From Malurus cyaneus samueli (taxonomy: Eukaryota > Chordata > Aves > Passeriformes > Maluridae): a DNA stretch of 64,000 bases. Location: the NCBI GenBank assembly GCA_009741485.1, contig CM019218.1:39945358-40009357 (forward strand), written 5' to 3'. The position numbers and the translations under genes are program-made. Below the pieces are notes generated by a model. That model saw nothing but the letters and a program-made list of their open reading frames with translations. It made no database searches and was not told the origin of the DNA. Below, piece after piece: positions 22,501-35,838 of this stretch; within the stretch, counting starts at the first letter, position 1, and each line of letters begins with the position of its first letter.

Positions 22501-25500
22501 CACTGCTCCAGTGCAGCAGCAGAAGGAACAATTTGATAATTTTTTTTAAACATATAGAAAGATTTAAATCTCTAAAGTCAGTTTTCTTAAAAATGTTATC
22601 CTACTATGATCTATTTGAGCACAAACATTATGCTATGAACTTCTATTTGTTTTTCTTGTTTTAGATATAGGAGTTGTTTGGTCAGTAAATATAAAAATCT
22701 GCCAAAAATGAGTTTTGAGTACAAGAAACACCAAAGTTTTCAGTTTCCAAAACTTGAGACACAGACACCCAAAAGTGCACGTAGCTGTTAAAGACTGGAA
22801 AATCTGAAGGAGATAATGTAAGTGGAAAAGAAGGCTTTTTATATAATTTTTTTTTTCTTTTAGCTTTGATTTTTTTTTTTCCTTCCTAGTATTCTATTAT
22901 CAAGAAATGAATGTGCATGACTGAAATGGAGTTTATTTCTCAGCAATGCTTTTCTATAGTTACATCACTGACACTTCCTATTCCTTGAAAATGGAGGTTA
23001 TCTGAAGACTTCTTTTGAATCAAAGATTCTCTAGTTTGAGAGGGTGGGAAATCAAGTTATTTAATCTTTTCTCACATATGCAAATTGAATGCAAATTTTT
23101 TAATAAGAACCAGACAATTTTCACAATATATTCCAGCCTTGTCAGTAGTATCACTGGTTTTTATCTATTTCTCTCTCAGAACCCGACATGCACAGTCGTT
23201 TTGAAATTCTTGTTACAAATTTTATTACTAACCCTGTCTGGCTGTTACCAAAATTTGGGCATATGGGCTGTCATATCAATAAATTTCATCCTTCAGAAAG
23301 AGATTTGTACAGTTGTATACTTATTAACTTTGTTTTTCTCTTTTTAAGAGGCAGGAGCCAGATGAGTTGTGAAGGCTCAGGGGAACTCAGAACTAAAGAC
23401 AGAGATAAACCCTTAAAACACTTAGAAGAAGTATTAATTACATTATAGCTTTTTAGAAGCTCAGTGTGTCAAATACACCCACCAGAGATCTCACTATGAC
23501 AAAATCAATACAGTTCATGAAAAGTCTCCCTTTATTTTCATTTTACATATGGAATGACTAAGGCCCTCAGGCAGATAAATACTAAATCAGTACAGTTAAT
23601 TTGTTATAACTGAAACTCTTGACCCTTAAAATATGAAGGAAAACCAGGGGATTTTCAAGTTTTGCTGCTAGTTTTCAAAGCTGTGAAACCAAAAGAAAAC
23701 ATGGTGAATCGTGATGAACTGTCTCTTGAATATGAACATTTTTTTACTGTAGATATATGAATCTAAATATGTAAATATTCTTTATGGTGCACATATATTA
23801 ATATTTTTAATTAGTACTTTCAGTAATATACAGCAAGGAGAAACAGTAATAACAACAAATAAATTTTAAACATCGAGGTCAGCCTACAGCAGGAAAGAAA
23901 GACCGTGTGAAAGACCCCTTCTGGTAATACCATTAGGAAAACTACATCTGATTAGCAATTTGAAATTCAATATGTTGAGACAGACAGCAGACGAAGCTTA
24001 AACTATGTGGAATAAAAATTTGCTGAAAAAAATAACTGATGTTACAGTTGAGCACTAAAGAACTGGACCAAATCCAACTTTAGTTTCCACCTTGGCAGGA
24101 GAGACATGTCAAGAGGGTGCTATCAGACAGAGGAGATCTTTTAAGCTTCACTTAATGCTGCTGCTTCTTTTCTTCTGCTCCCTGGAGGTAGGAACAGCAG
24201 CCAGGTGAGATGTCTGGGTACCACTTGCTGCTCTCAAATCAATTCCTCATCTTTTCCTGGGAAAGGATAGAAAGCAAGATGGAGTGTCACACTGGCCTCA
24301 ACCTCATTTCTGTACTGCCCTTGGGGTCACAGTGGACTGCATGCAGAAACTAAATGTGAGCAAATCTGCTGCTGTCTTGCAGACAGCTCAAAAGTCCCAC
24401 AAAAGGAAAATGAAAACTTGCAGAGCTAAAAGCAGCAAAAATACATTAATCCAGAAGGTTTGAGGGTGAACTTTTTCCAAGAAGGTTTTGTAGTACTAGT
24501 GAGAGTAATGTCTTTGTTTGAATTAAAATCTAATTATTATCTCTTTTTTCAACTTCAAAAGCAGTCAGGTATATTCTTAAGGCAATAAATAGGAAATTTG
24601 GTAAAATTTCACTTTTTTTTTTTTAGCTTTGTGTGACATTTTTAATGAAAATATTATCCAGATATTATAATAGACTCCCACAATGTAATGTTGATTAAAT
24701 ATTTATATTTACAACTTAAGGATAAGAGCCAAAAAATAATATGATTTTGTTTAAATCAGTATAAAGAAAAGGTCCCTAATTATATACAGGTTCTCTCCCT
24801 AAAGTGCAGCATTTGGGGCCAGACTAAATATAAACACTTATTCATCTGGCAGTAAAACTTGATTGTTACTAATACTTGTTTCTGTGAAAATTTGTAGCTG
24901 ATAAATGCTGCTTTTACTATGTTCAGTGTAATTAAGATAGGTGTCATGACCTTTCTCTGCATCATACACAGACAACGGTGGAGGAAAGACATGTTTAAAG
25001 GACAAATCTGTCTGGAATTTTAAGAGAGTGTTTCTGAGCAGACCCATTGTCAAAATGCATCCTTACTGTCACCAGAGCTTAATATTGTCTCATCAGTTTC
25101 ATCCTAAAGCAAGTAATCCAGAGGAAGATAGAAATGGATTTGACAGTGAATAACAAAACTTTGCACGCAAACCCAGGAAACTGAAATTGTTTATTATCTC
25201 ATAGAATTTCATACCAAATAAATCCATACATCTTTTTATTTTTATTTTTAGCTTCAGTTGTATCTCTTTGTCTGTATATATATATTTATAAGTTATATAT
25301 ATAAATAATAATCTTAAATAGTTTCAATCTACAGATTAACTTCCATTTCACCCAGGGAAACTCACTGATTTTCATTACAGCCTAGAATCTGGATTTGTTG
25401 CACAGAGTACAATGTAGAGAAGAGGCGCAAACATCTGGAGTGGCAGCAAGCTGGCTATGTGAAACCTGGCTCACAAAAATGAGAGAGCTTTTCTCAGGAG

Positions 25501-28500
25501 AACACAATCATTTGGAGAAAAGCCTGTACAGAGATCAGATATGAAATTGTTGTTACGACCCAGATAGAAGCTGATAGTCTGCATCTCTGAGAAAGCAGCA
25601 GCAGCACAACAAACCATGTCCCAGCTTACATTTCTGGAACCCAAAAAAACCACCAGTCCAGCCCCTCAAAAGTACAGAATATAAAGAAAGAAAATCTGCA
25701 CCAGCTGTCCAGTTGTTGCCATACACATCTCATGGGGAGAATGTGCAAATCTAATGTGGTTGTGGGGACGGAAGATACAATTTGGCTCTTGGATTTGGAT
25801 GGTTATGATCTCTTCAACCAGATACCAAAAGCTTTTGAGTATAATGGGTGACTTTTTTTCCATGTTTGCCCAATCTGCTACTGGAAGGAAACTCCATTTC
25901 TGTGACAAAAGGGACATATGGCCATCTGCACAGCCAGGACAATGATTTTTTTTTTTTTTTTTTTTTTCAGACAGAAAGGATACAAAATCAAAACAGGCAG
26001 TTTAACAGGGACTTAACAGAGGAAATATTTGAGAGCTTACTTATTATCACAGCTAATGATCTATTATGTTATTTGATATGGCAAGATTGCCTTTGGGGAG
26101 CAAATGGTGAATGTTTGAATTACAAACCCCAGCCTAATCAGAGTATAAATATACCAGGCTATGTTCTTTCATCATTAGATGATATATCTTGTTCAATAAC
26201 CTAGCATTATTTATGAGTAAAGAGTAAAGCATAACTATACCCTAAATTCAGCTTACCATCTCCTACCAACTCTTTAACTTTTTGCCTGCCTTTTGGAAAC
26301 TAAACCTACAGGGATCTGTGCATGGTAAAAGCAGACAAAAAGGTGTTAAGTGTTACATGGCATATCAAATGGAAATTTAGACAGGCTTTCTTGGGTTATT
26401 AAATTTTCAATTAAATATATAATTGTGACCACTTCAAAGTATATTGTATAGAATGATCAAACAAACAACTTGGGGGTGGTACCGGTGTAAGAATGAAGGA
26501 AAGCAAGAGGACCTGGCAGCTTACCGTATGAAGTACTTCACGTGAGATAATTGAATTAAATAATCCTGATCAGTATAACAATCTTCTTCTCTGTACTTAA
26601 AATTCCATCTATTTAGAGAGGAGATAAGCCAGTGTGGTAGAGATCTCCATGTACTTTTTCTTTATCCCACTCACAATATAAGTATCTGCTCTTTTTTGGA
26701 AAATGAACTGGCTCTGCTGTATTGTACACACACAAAGCCATGCAACTTATTACTCCTCATATCTGTTTTTTCGTCGTCTAACCCACTGCTGAATGTTACA
26801 GTTTTACCAATTTCCAAGACATATGATCATTCCCAGCTGTGGTTCCCTATCTGGCAGTTCTGTAGTTACACGGCCTTGTCTTGACCCAGATCCACATCCA
26901 CTGTGACTTCAGTGTTTCCAGTAAATTTCCAATTTGGATATTGATGGCATCTTCCACATACAATAAAAAGAAAATGGTTATCATGAATGCAAGCATCAAT
27001 CAAGTATTTTGTTTGCACTATTACTCAGAAAAAGTTACTGTCAGACAGGACTGCAAATCCAACTTTTGCTCCCAGAAGTTAAGATAGCCACCAATTCACC
27101 CACATTTGCAGTTTGTTTCTTCTCTTCCCTATGTTTTCCATTTCAGTACTGTCACTTATTTCTGTTTTCCTACTCAGAAAGCTGTTATAGTAGAAATGCC
27201 ACTATATTTGAAGACAGATTTCCATCTGTTTTGCCTTTTTATCAATAGGTCCATCGTCAATTTCCTCACAACATGATAAGAATCTGGGAAGTTTTATTAG
27301 TTTTTGAAATTTTCACTGATAAAAGTGTATTTATATATAAAAAACTCATTCTTTGATTTCTGCACAGTATATAAATGTATTTTTTACCCCAGATGGCAAT
27401 ATTTCATAGTATGTTATCTTAAATGAATGTCTATCAGTTCGAAATGTCCCATTTTCATAACAGAAAATGAATATTTCATATTAATATAATAGCGTATCTT
27501 GTACATCTTGTTCATCTTGGTTTAAGCAAGCCTACTTTTGTCACACAATTGGTCTGCTTGTGCAGGTAGTTATTTGCAGAACAGCAGTGACACCACAGAT
27601 CTGAACTCCCGACAAGAAGTCTCAGCCCCAGCAAGACTAGAGGTGCTTTATTTGTGCCCCAATTTTAAATAGAAATTTCTGATTTAGACAGTATGCAGTT
27701 TAAACAATTTTAAAATGAGCAATACAAATTAAACCTCTCAACCTTGCTTCGTATCTTGCAAAGAAATTAAATTTGTTCCAAATTCACTAAAATTTTCCCA
27801 GCTGGTTATTTATTTGTTCACAGTAGAAGTCGAGTTATATGAACAACTGATTTCCCTCTCTTATTCTAAATTAGTAATTTTTAATCTCTTCCCACCTCTT
27901 CTTTTTCAGTCTTTTAATTAATACTATTTCAAGGATTTTTTGTGAAGTATTGTGATACACAGTCTAGACATTCCCATGAATAAATTGTTGTTTGAAACCA
28001 GGACACCATGTTATTTCCAATGAAACTGCTTCACATAAAGCATCTAGACAGAACACCAATAGCATTCAAAGTGATTCATTGACATTACAGGTTATTTCAT
28101 GTCAGCTAATAGGAGATAAGGTTCCTTATCCAGAACTTTAAAATTACTTCATTTTTTTGCTGTATATTATAATCTCGGAATGCTTTCTGTACATCCAGAT
28201 GAGTCTAGCATGCTTTCTAGCTATTGGTTGTTTTTTTTTTTTAAGAGCCACTAATTAACAGTTAGTGAGGTTTCTTTTCTTCTTTTAGTTTTGAAATTCA
28301 AACTATAAATTGCATGGTCTGTTTTCACACAAAAACTTATTTTGAAGTGCAATTTCACTATCTTCTCAGTTTTGGGTTTTTTTTAGTGGGTTTTTTTTTT
28401 CCACATAGGCCTATCATAAACATCAGACAATATTAAATGTGCTTACTTTTCTCTGACCTCTAGTTCACAGAGCCACCTACCACAGTAACATTAACCTTGT

Positions 28501-29285
28501 TGTAGGTAAATGCATATTTATTTATTCCATTCTGTAACACAGAAAATTAATGCTTAAATTAATGCAAAAAGATACAGGTTATGACATGAATTCTTAGTTC
28601 TGGAAATATAAATTAGAAAATGTTCCAATCACTCATCAAGAGTATCCGTAGTGTACAAACCAACTGCTTTTACAGACAAAAATAATAATTAAAAGTAGAT
28701 AATACATAAAAGCTCTTTCAGCAGCTTTTGATGATACTTTGGTAATAAGTTTTATTTACTGAATTATACAATAGTTTCTGTATTTTGTTATTTTGTTATG
28801 AATTTTTCTGGTGAACTGCCAGGATGTGTGGAAGTTAGGCAAAGTATGGCAAAGAATTTGGATGATGCCAGTCTCACTGAGAGGAAAAAGAGAGACCTAA
28901 AGAGTGAAAAAGTACATATTTCTCAGAAACAGATTTTCAGAAATAATCACAGTAACAGTCTGCAAACTCCTAGGAGGTAACAGGAAGATTAGTGACAGTT
29001 ACCATGGATCTACCAAGAAAAAGGCAATCAACCCCCGTGGGGTGGCAGAGGCTCAGACCTTGCAGACAGGGATAAACAGCCAATGCATGAGTCCTCAGTG
29101 AGGATGTTGATTCCATCTTATAAAACATTCCTAGAAGGAAGCAAAGGAAACAGCTGAGAAGGAATTTTGTTTGGAAAAGCACATGCAGGTTGGTGATGCA
29201 TGTTTAATGTCAGGCTGGGAGGGTGAGCAGAGGGCTGTCCTTGTGATTGTTCGAACTCATGCTTCCTCTCCTTTTATCTTTGTAG
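19531..29285. other. Non-coding sequence, no gene recognised
   Basis: About 9.7 kb without an identifiable gene or mobile element. A block at 19530-19690 has mixed composition with TAATTA-like homeodomain cores and may be a conserved element. AT dinucleotide-rich sequence lies at 25277-25312 and a T22 run at 25946-25967. Overlapping open frames around 25666-26204 and 26696-27248 show no family motif. Confidence 0.55.
25946..25967. repeat. T22 homopolymer tract
   Basis: Twenty-two consecutive T residues followed by CAG. Although it resembles a polypyrimidine tract and acceptor, no convincing exon or donor follows. Confidence 0.9.
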
Positions 29286-29342
29286 TGATCCGAGAACAGC
29301 TTATTAAATTTGCACATATGCAGCATGAAGCTGAGGGGCACT
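29286..29342 (+). other. Exon-like segment, 57 nt, unidentified
   Basis: A pyrimidine-rich run (TCCTCTCCTTTTATCTTTG) ends in TAG at 29285, and the segment is followed at 29343 by GTGAGT, a strong donor. The segment is 57 nt, so its inclusion keeps frame (phase 1 to phase 1). In the only open frame it encodes IREQLIKFAHMQHEAEGH, a helix-prone charged peptide. The other two plus-strand frames contain stops. I do not recognise the protein. It may be a small cassette exon of a gene whose other exons lie outside the window, or chance. No neighbouring exon can be tied to it. Confidence 0.25.
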
Positions 29343-32300
29343 GTGAGTATAGAGAAGAGAGGTTTTGAATTTAATATGATCCTGGCAAGTTGGAGGAATA
29401 GGACAAGATAAGCAGTGTGTGATTGAATAGGATATTTGTGAAGTGCATTTACGAAGGAAGGCCCATGATTCTGCTCTTGTCTGAACTGAAGACCAACCTG
29501 GTGCATTATCATTCAGATAACATTTCTCCAAGTGGGTCTGTATGCCATCTATTCAAAGCAGAAGATCTGTTTAGCTGTGTGTGATCAGGCAGTGCCATGT
29601 CTGATGGCGGCTTGTTCATCCACTGCGTGTCGGTGCCTCAGTGATCACCTGCATTGTCTGGGAAGTCCAGGGCTCACAAGTCTTAAAATGGAACCATAAT
29701 CCAGAAAAAAATTTGACATCGAAGTTTTGAATCTCTTAGGATGAAATAAAACCCATAAAAAAAAAAAAAAAAGTTGATCATGGAATTTTAAATTTTAGTA
29801 TTTGTTTTCTGTGCCAAACAGTGAATGTATAGTATCTATAAAAATGCACAGCTGTGAGAAAGTGGATCTGTAAACACTCTGGAGGCACCCAAGCTGTCTT
29901 TCTGCTTGCTGGATTGGAATAACACTTGTTTGCCATATTGTGCAAGATCATTCAGAAAACTTCGTATGCAAGGCACTTTGTGGTCTTACTAAAAGGTGAC
30001 TGGGTTTGGGTTTCCCAACTCAAAAATGCTCAGACTGCAGGAAGCAAATTTCTCCTCTGTTATCACATGCAATTCACAGAGAGAAAGCAGGATTGTGTTG
30101 CAATAGGAATCAAATTTGGCTGAAACTCATTGAATTCCACTGCAAACAGGCTCTCCCCTCCATGGGAGCTCTGCCCTCTCCTCCTTTGCCAGGCTCTATC
30201 TTGTCCTCGTGAATGCATCCCCTCCTTTGCAGGCACTTTACATGAGCATTCAGGTGGGCAAAGTTCAGCCACCCAGCCTTTCAGCACCAGAAAAGATAAA
30301 AAAGATGTCACCACCAAACTTTTCATCAAATAGAGGTTGTTCACAGCTACATCAGTTGTTGACACCATACTGTGGAAAATAGTCTCCTATACTGTCCTAT
30401 CCCCCACAGAGGTTTTAGATAATGATTTTTAGCTTACAAAGATAATGCCTCTTTTTAAATAAACCAGTCTAATCCTACAAATTGGAATTGTCTATGGTAA
30501 TGTCTCTATGGTAATGTTTTTGTTGTGTTTTTATGCTTTGATAATGAGTTTAAAAGCTTTGGCTGCTGTGGTTTTTTCCCAAAAAAAAAAAAAAAAAAAA
30601 AAAAAAAGTGCTTCTTTTTGAGTTTTTGAGCACTCAGAGGAGCACTTGACAGATTCCCTTTTATATTTTCATTGATGCTGTGACACTACTTGTTGGTGCT
30701 ATCCCTTCAAAATGCTTTTGATATTAGCCTCAACAATGGCAACCAAAAAGCTCTAGTAAAAATGACTGGGGGAATAGATTGGTGAGAGGGTGAGAGAAAG
30801 ATTACAGTCCAGGCAATGTAATAACATACTGACTCCAGCTCTGAAAACAAAGCAATTCATTTATCAAAAAGCCAAAACTGCACCTTAGTGGGATTTTCAC
30901 CGAAATGACTTGCATTTCCTTCAGTTTTTAATGTCTCAGATTTGCGCATTCATACAGATAATTGAATACTGCAGATGCAAGGGAGAAACGCTATAGTTTT
31001 TAAAGTAGAGTGGTTGACAAATGTATAAACCTGCAATTTTGAAAGAAAAGCACACAATGGAAAAGAGGGCAGTTACTGGGAGATCTTATCTTCACAAATC
31101 TTTAGATGCAGCCATTCTTTGACTCTTAACTGGAAGATAAACTGCCTGTCCCTACAATATTGTTGAGGACAAGGGAACTTGCCAAAATATCAAAAGTACT
31201 GGTTTGACTTCGGAGGAGAAACTATTTCTAGTGAATCTTGGGATGAGTCTCCTCAATTTTTTTAGGTTTTATCCTTCGCTTTGTCACCTGAAATGTGCCT
31301 TCTTAGTCTTGTTGCTTTTTGCTGCCTCTGTCTCAACATATTTCTCTCAAAGTAGATCTTGCCATCTTGAGCAATGGAAAATAATATGACATAAGAAAGA
31401 TGCCCCAACCATAGGAACCAAAAGTTGATGGGATTCTTGAATAGAAAGATCTAAAAATCTGATTATAGTACATACTCATTAAAAAGATCTAACAGTATTT
31501 TATCTCTTATAATGTTCAGACTCTACATATATATAAAGTGAAAATCCTTCCTTAGGTATTAGAGCAGCTCGTCTTGGTCACGGGTCCAAGACTGGCAATA
31601 ATTCAATGTAAATAAAGTGAATTATTTTGCTGCTGGTTTGTTCTTCTTGGTGAGTGTTTTTGCTTATTTGTTTTACAGGTAATTACCTGGGCTTTAAAAT
31701 AAGCAGCCACTTGATTTCTACCCCCTGTGGCAGTGAGTTCTGAGCTCTTTTGACTGGACTGTGCCACATTCAGCAAAATTCTCAGTGGATGCATTGATGT
31801 CTGATCATTTCTCAGCAGCTGTCTTGTGAAAATTGACAGGTGACCTTCAAGACAATTATGCAGCCTCTTTGCTCGTTTATGTTGATAGATAAGTAGGCTT
31901 TCATTCTTTTCTCTAGTTTTCTGTTACTTTTTCTTGCTTCTATTTTTTTTTTCTCCTCTTCTGTGCTTATTTTCTGTTGAAGGTTTTTCATGCTTGATGT
32001 TTGTCATTAGGTTCCATTATTATTTAATAATGTTTCATTCCAAGTGATATAAAAAAGCATGGGACTGTTCAGACTACAGATACTTGAACAGTGAATATGT
32101 GATATGAAAATAGGCCATCACAGGTGCTTGAAGTTTATGCTGAAATATTCATATGTCTGCATGTTTGGGAATACAAAAGCATATTTTTCACAATTTATCA
32201 TAAGGTGAATCAGTTCATTCTGCACAGCACGCCTATAGACAAAATAAAGCAGTTGGGTTTTTGGTTTTTTTTTACTGATTTAGCTTGAATTATTCAAATC

Positions 32301-35300
32301 CTCACATAATTTCTTGGTTTTCTATTGACAGTCAGTAAGCATTGTTAATGGAATCATTTACACTAAAGCCAGCCTGTTGACTTAAATGAGATCCTTTCTA
32401 AGGCCTTCTTCCTCTGACTGCAGAGGAAAAATATTGAAAATCCTATGTTCCGATACAGGCTGTAATGAAGTCTGAGTCTAAAATTATTCTGTCTCTGAGA
32501 GGTAGCAGATTTCTTTTTAAAGCATTGAATACTTGGTAGAATTGTCCAGAGATGTAAGTCACCGAAGTCCCCTCTTTAAATCGGTGTAATGTACACTCAA
32601 GCTTAATCTTAAAAGATTAAACCCAATCTTTATAGAAAAGAGTGACTTAAAATGCCTTGAAAAGGCAGAAAACTTATAAGCAGACAGCAATTCAGCACTC
32701 TTATGCTATTTGATTTACTTGATTTTCTTGACTATCTTTTCAAGTTTCTATCCAATTATTGAAAAGGAACTGAAAAAAACCTTATGTGATGTGAAAAATA
32801 CTGTTTAATTAAGATGTGGTATTAAGATAGATATGAAGAGCCCTTCATTTAAATCAGATTTATTGCTTCCACCTTGTTAATCTTTGCCCTCTGTCACTGG
32901 CCATTTTGTTACACAGTGGGCCACAGATTTCACAGTTATGGTTTTTCTAAAGTGCACTTGTCAACTTCTACTATAAAATCTGACATTCATATCATCTTGG
33001 AAGCTCGATAGCAAAGTGCTGCAAGTGCCCAGCACGAAGCTGAAAATAGAAGAATGTATTCCACAACACTAAGGGGGCACCATGAGTGTCCTTTGCTAAT
33101 TATCAGGAGAACAAATGGCCTTAGATTGATGTGGCACATGGAAAATACTGCAGATTTCTAGGCTGACAAAAGAAGCATTTTAAAAGGCTAGTTATCTAGA
33201 GATAACTCTTGGAGTATCTCTTGCAGCAAAAGAAATTTTAAGCAAAAGAATGAAGAAAACAGGCTGGTTCTGCCTTTCTATGCACAGAGAAGCATAAGGA
33301 GTAATTGGCTTTTTCAGGAAGATTTTAAATACCAGAACTGTGGTCTTCAATGAAAATAGTCAGCCCAAACCCCATCAGTTTTTAATGTGAAGTTTAAAAT
33401 ATGTTTTTTTCCCATGTGAATCACACTACAATTCTCTACAGTAGACTTCACATGCTATCTTCATTACTCAAGCAGTCTCCTATAGCAGATTTGTAGTCCT
33501 TCACTGTCTGTCAATATCCTTTTTCTCTGGAATACAATTGCATCAGATGGATGCTTTGTCACCTTCCTGCTCACCCACTTTTCCACAGTCTTCATGAGTG
33601 TGTTAATCAGCAAAAATGGAGCCAAAGTGCCCCAGATTCCGCTGGTGACCTCCCTCCATTCAAACAGCTGATTAACTAAGCTTATTTTCCAGCTCCTATA
33701 TTCGGAACAGTTATTCTCACATTACAGAGTTTTCCCTGTTTTCCCCCTCATCATTGTCTCAGTTATTTTAAGCACTGCAGAGTCACTGTAAAAAGCCATC
33801 TGATGAAGAATTAAGGAATGGAGTTTGGAGGCAAGCACCTGTGTCAGGTTTCAGGAAAGAAATCCACACACACACATTCCCCTGACTCCTTGCATGCCAC
33901 CAACTGTTGTCCAAGTCAAACAATTCATTGTTTGGCTTTTCCATAAAATTTACCAAAGAAAAAATTACTTGACCCCAGGGCACTCAGAGATGGGAAAAGT
34001 GACAAATCACATGCAGTTGAAAAATAAGCAAAGCACATAATGTTTGCTTGCTGTTACTGCTTTGGCAGTGATCTGTGCCATTTGAGAGTTCTGCAGTCTT
34101 GGCTATATTTGAACTCTTCTTCTTTAGCTGGAAAGCAATTGATTTCACAGTGCAGGGCTTTCAAGTCCTCTGCAAAACCTTCTGCTCTTATTATTTTTTT
34201 TTTTTTTTCCCAAAGATTCATTTTTATCTATTTCCATGATTTGAAAAGTCAACATGCAGCTTGCTTTTTTTGATAATATTTTCCTGCAAAGCAAGGATTT
34301 TTCGTTTTCTTCTTCAACTTCTCTCTTATCATTTCCTGGTTTTATGTCTCTGATTTTTCTACAAGCTATAACCATCCAATTTAGTCTCATCAATTCAGTA
34401 TTTCTTATAACACACACAAGAATCAAGTGTATACTTGTTAAAAATGTAACCACAGGACTCTTCTGAGTGCATTAAAGGATGTTTCTCTCCCTCTCCCTCA
34501 GAAGACTGTGCTTGCAGCTATTTAGGAAGATTTCACTGAAGACTGAATATCGCATTCACTGTTATCTGAATAAGAAATTGCACTCTATGAAAAGCCCAGG
34601 GAGTTCAAAGTTAAGTTCATATTCATTTAATTGAAAATCAAATCCAGTCTTTATTCTCAAGAACTTTCTTGCTGTAAAGGAAATTAAATGTTTAGGCTTC
34701 CAGGAAAATTCATATCTACTTTGATTGTTCTTAGGACCTGTGAAGAAGTTTCTAAACCTCTTTGCACTTCTATTAACCAATTAATTGGAAAAAGGAAATG
34801 CAATGGCAGTATCCATTGTAACTGCTATGACATGAAAATTCTGTACATATCAGCTGCAATGGCACCAATCAATGTCATGACAGAAGAGAGACTCAGGTGT
34901 TTTATGTTATTTTCCTCTAAAATGTACACAGTATTTATTATTCGCTTTCCTTAAGCAATGAAATTGCAAATTTGTCCATTTTTCTGACTGAAATGAAGTA
35001 TTTTTAGCTTTCAAAAGAAGGTTTTTATTTCCTAAGGAATCGTCTCACTCATTAAGCAATGCAATTTCAACACAGATAATGTGGGGATGGGGTTAATAAT
35101 CCAACTTTAAATATCACAGTAGTAAGAGCTGTCCTCATATCTCAGATGAATGAGTTCAGGAGAAATTAAAGACTTTAAGTTCACCCTCAAAATTCTCATA
35201 TTTGGGTGTAATATAACCCTTCATGATAAAAAGCTGCAAACAGGGTCACCACACTGGAACTGCTGCTCACCCACATGAAAGGAGGCTGATGAATCCCCAT

Positions 35301-35559
35301 TAAACACCTATCCCCAACTGAAATGTAAAGGTCATTGGCATCAGGAGAGCCTAACTTATTTAAGGTTTTATAGCTAAGCACTGTGACCTTCAAATGGATA
35401 TGGATCTGAATGTTAATTTAATAATAATAATGAAGTAATGAATTCAAAAGATAAAGAGCAGATTTTTGATCTGGGTTTTTGTTTTTCTCACAGCAGAGAG
35501 GATTTTATCTTTAATTTCTGGCTGGTATTTTAGGGATTAGCATGGTGTTGTAAATACTT
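29343..35559. other. Non-coding sequence, no gene recognised
   Basis: AT-rich sequence with A17 at 29757-29773, A27 at 30581-30607, and a small palindrome at 32603-32620 (TTAATCTT and AAGATTAA arms). Open frames at 30063-30368 (minus) and 34145-34453 (minus) carry no complete domain. Blocks near 29560-29680 and 33000-33160 have mixed, non-repetitive composition, but I cannot assign a role. Confidence 0.55.
30581..30607. repeat. A27 homopolymer tract
   Basis: Twenty-seven consecutive A residues following TTTTTTCCC. No polyadenylation signal or retrocopy was recognised upstream. Confidence 0.95.
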
Positions 35560-35580
35560 CCCCCCCCCCCCCCCCCCCCC
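35560..35580. repeat. C21 homopolymer tract
   Basis: Twenty-one consecutive C residues in otherwise AT-rich DNA, about 80 bp before a CR1 fragment. Long C runs are rare in vertebrate DNA, can form i-motif/G-quadruplex structure and are prone to length error. Confidence 0.95.
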
Positions 35581-35659
35581 AGCTATTTCAGTTCATGTGA
35601 GGTATTTTCCAGATATTCTTTAAAAAAGAGCCTAAAATATGAATATCAGAATAATTCAC

Positions 35660-35838
35660 AGAAGGAGTGATTGGGCACTGGAATGGGCTATCCAGGGAGG
35701 TGGTGGAGCCACCATCCTTGGAGATGTTTAAGGAAAGACTGGACATGGCACTCAGTACCATTGTCTAGTTGATGAGGTGGTTTGGTCATAAGTTGTACTC
35801 AATGATGTCAAAAGTATTTTCAAACTTAGTTGCATTAA
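35660..35838 (+). mobile_element. CR1 LINE 3'-end fragment
   Basis: The order of motifs (GGGCACTGGAATGGGCTATCC, GGTGGTGGAG, CATCCTTGGAGATGTTTAA, AGACTGGACATGGCACTCAG, then GATGAGGTGGTTTGG) matches the 3' untranslated end of CR1, the main bird LINE. The final ATTCTATG-type octamer repeats are not clearly kept, and the end merges into A/T-rich sequence. It is a typical 5'-truncated, diverged copy with no coding capacity. Confidence 0.9.

Noticed and set aside
25946..25970. T22-CAG as a splice acceptor
   Set aside because: No donor or convincing open exon follows. More likely a simple homopolymer.
30063..30368. Minus-strand frame with a hydrophobic start followed by CPPECSC, resembling a secreted leucine-rich-repeat N-cap
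   Set aside because: No leucine-rich repeats follow. The rest is low-similarity Arg/Gln/Ser-rich sequence, so the resemblance is probably chance.
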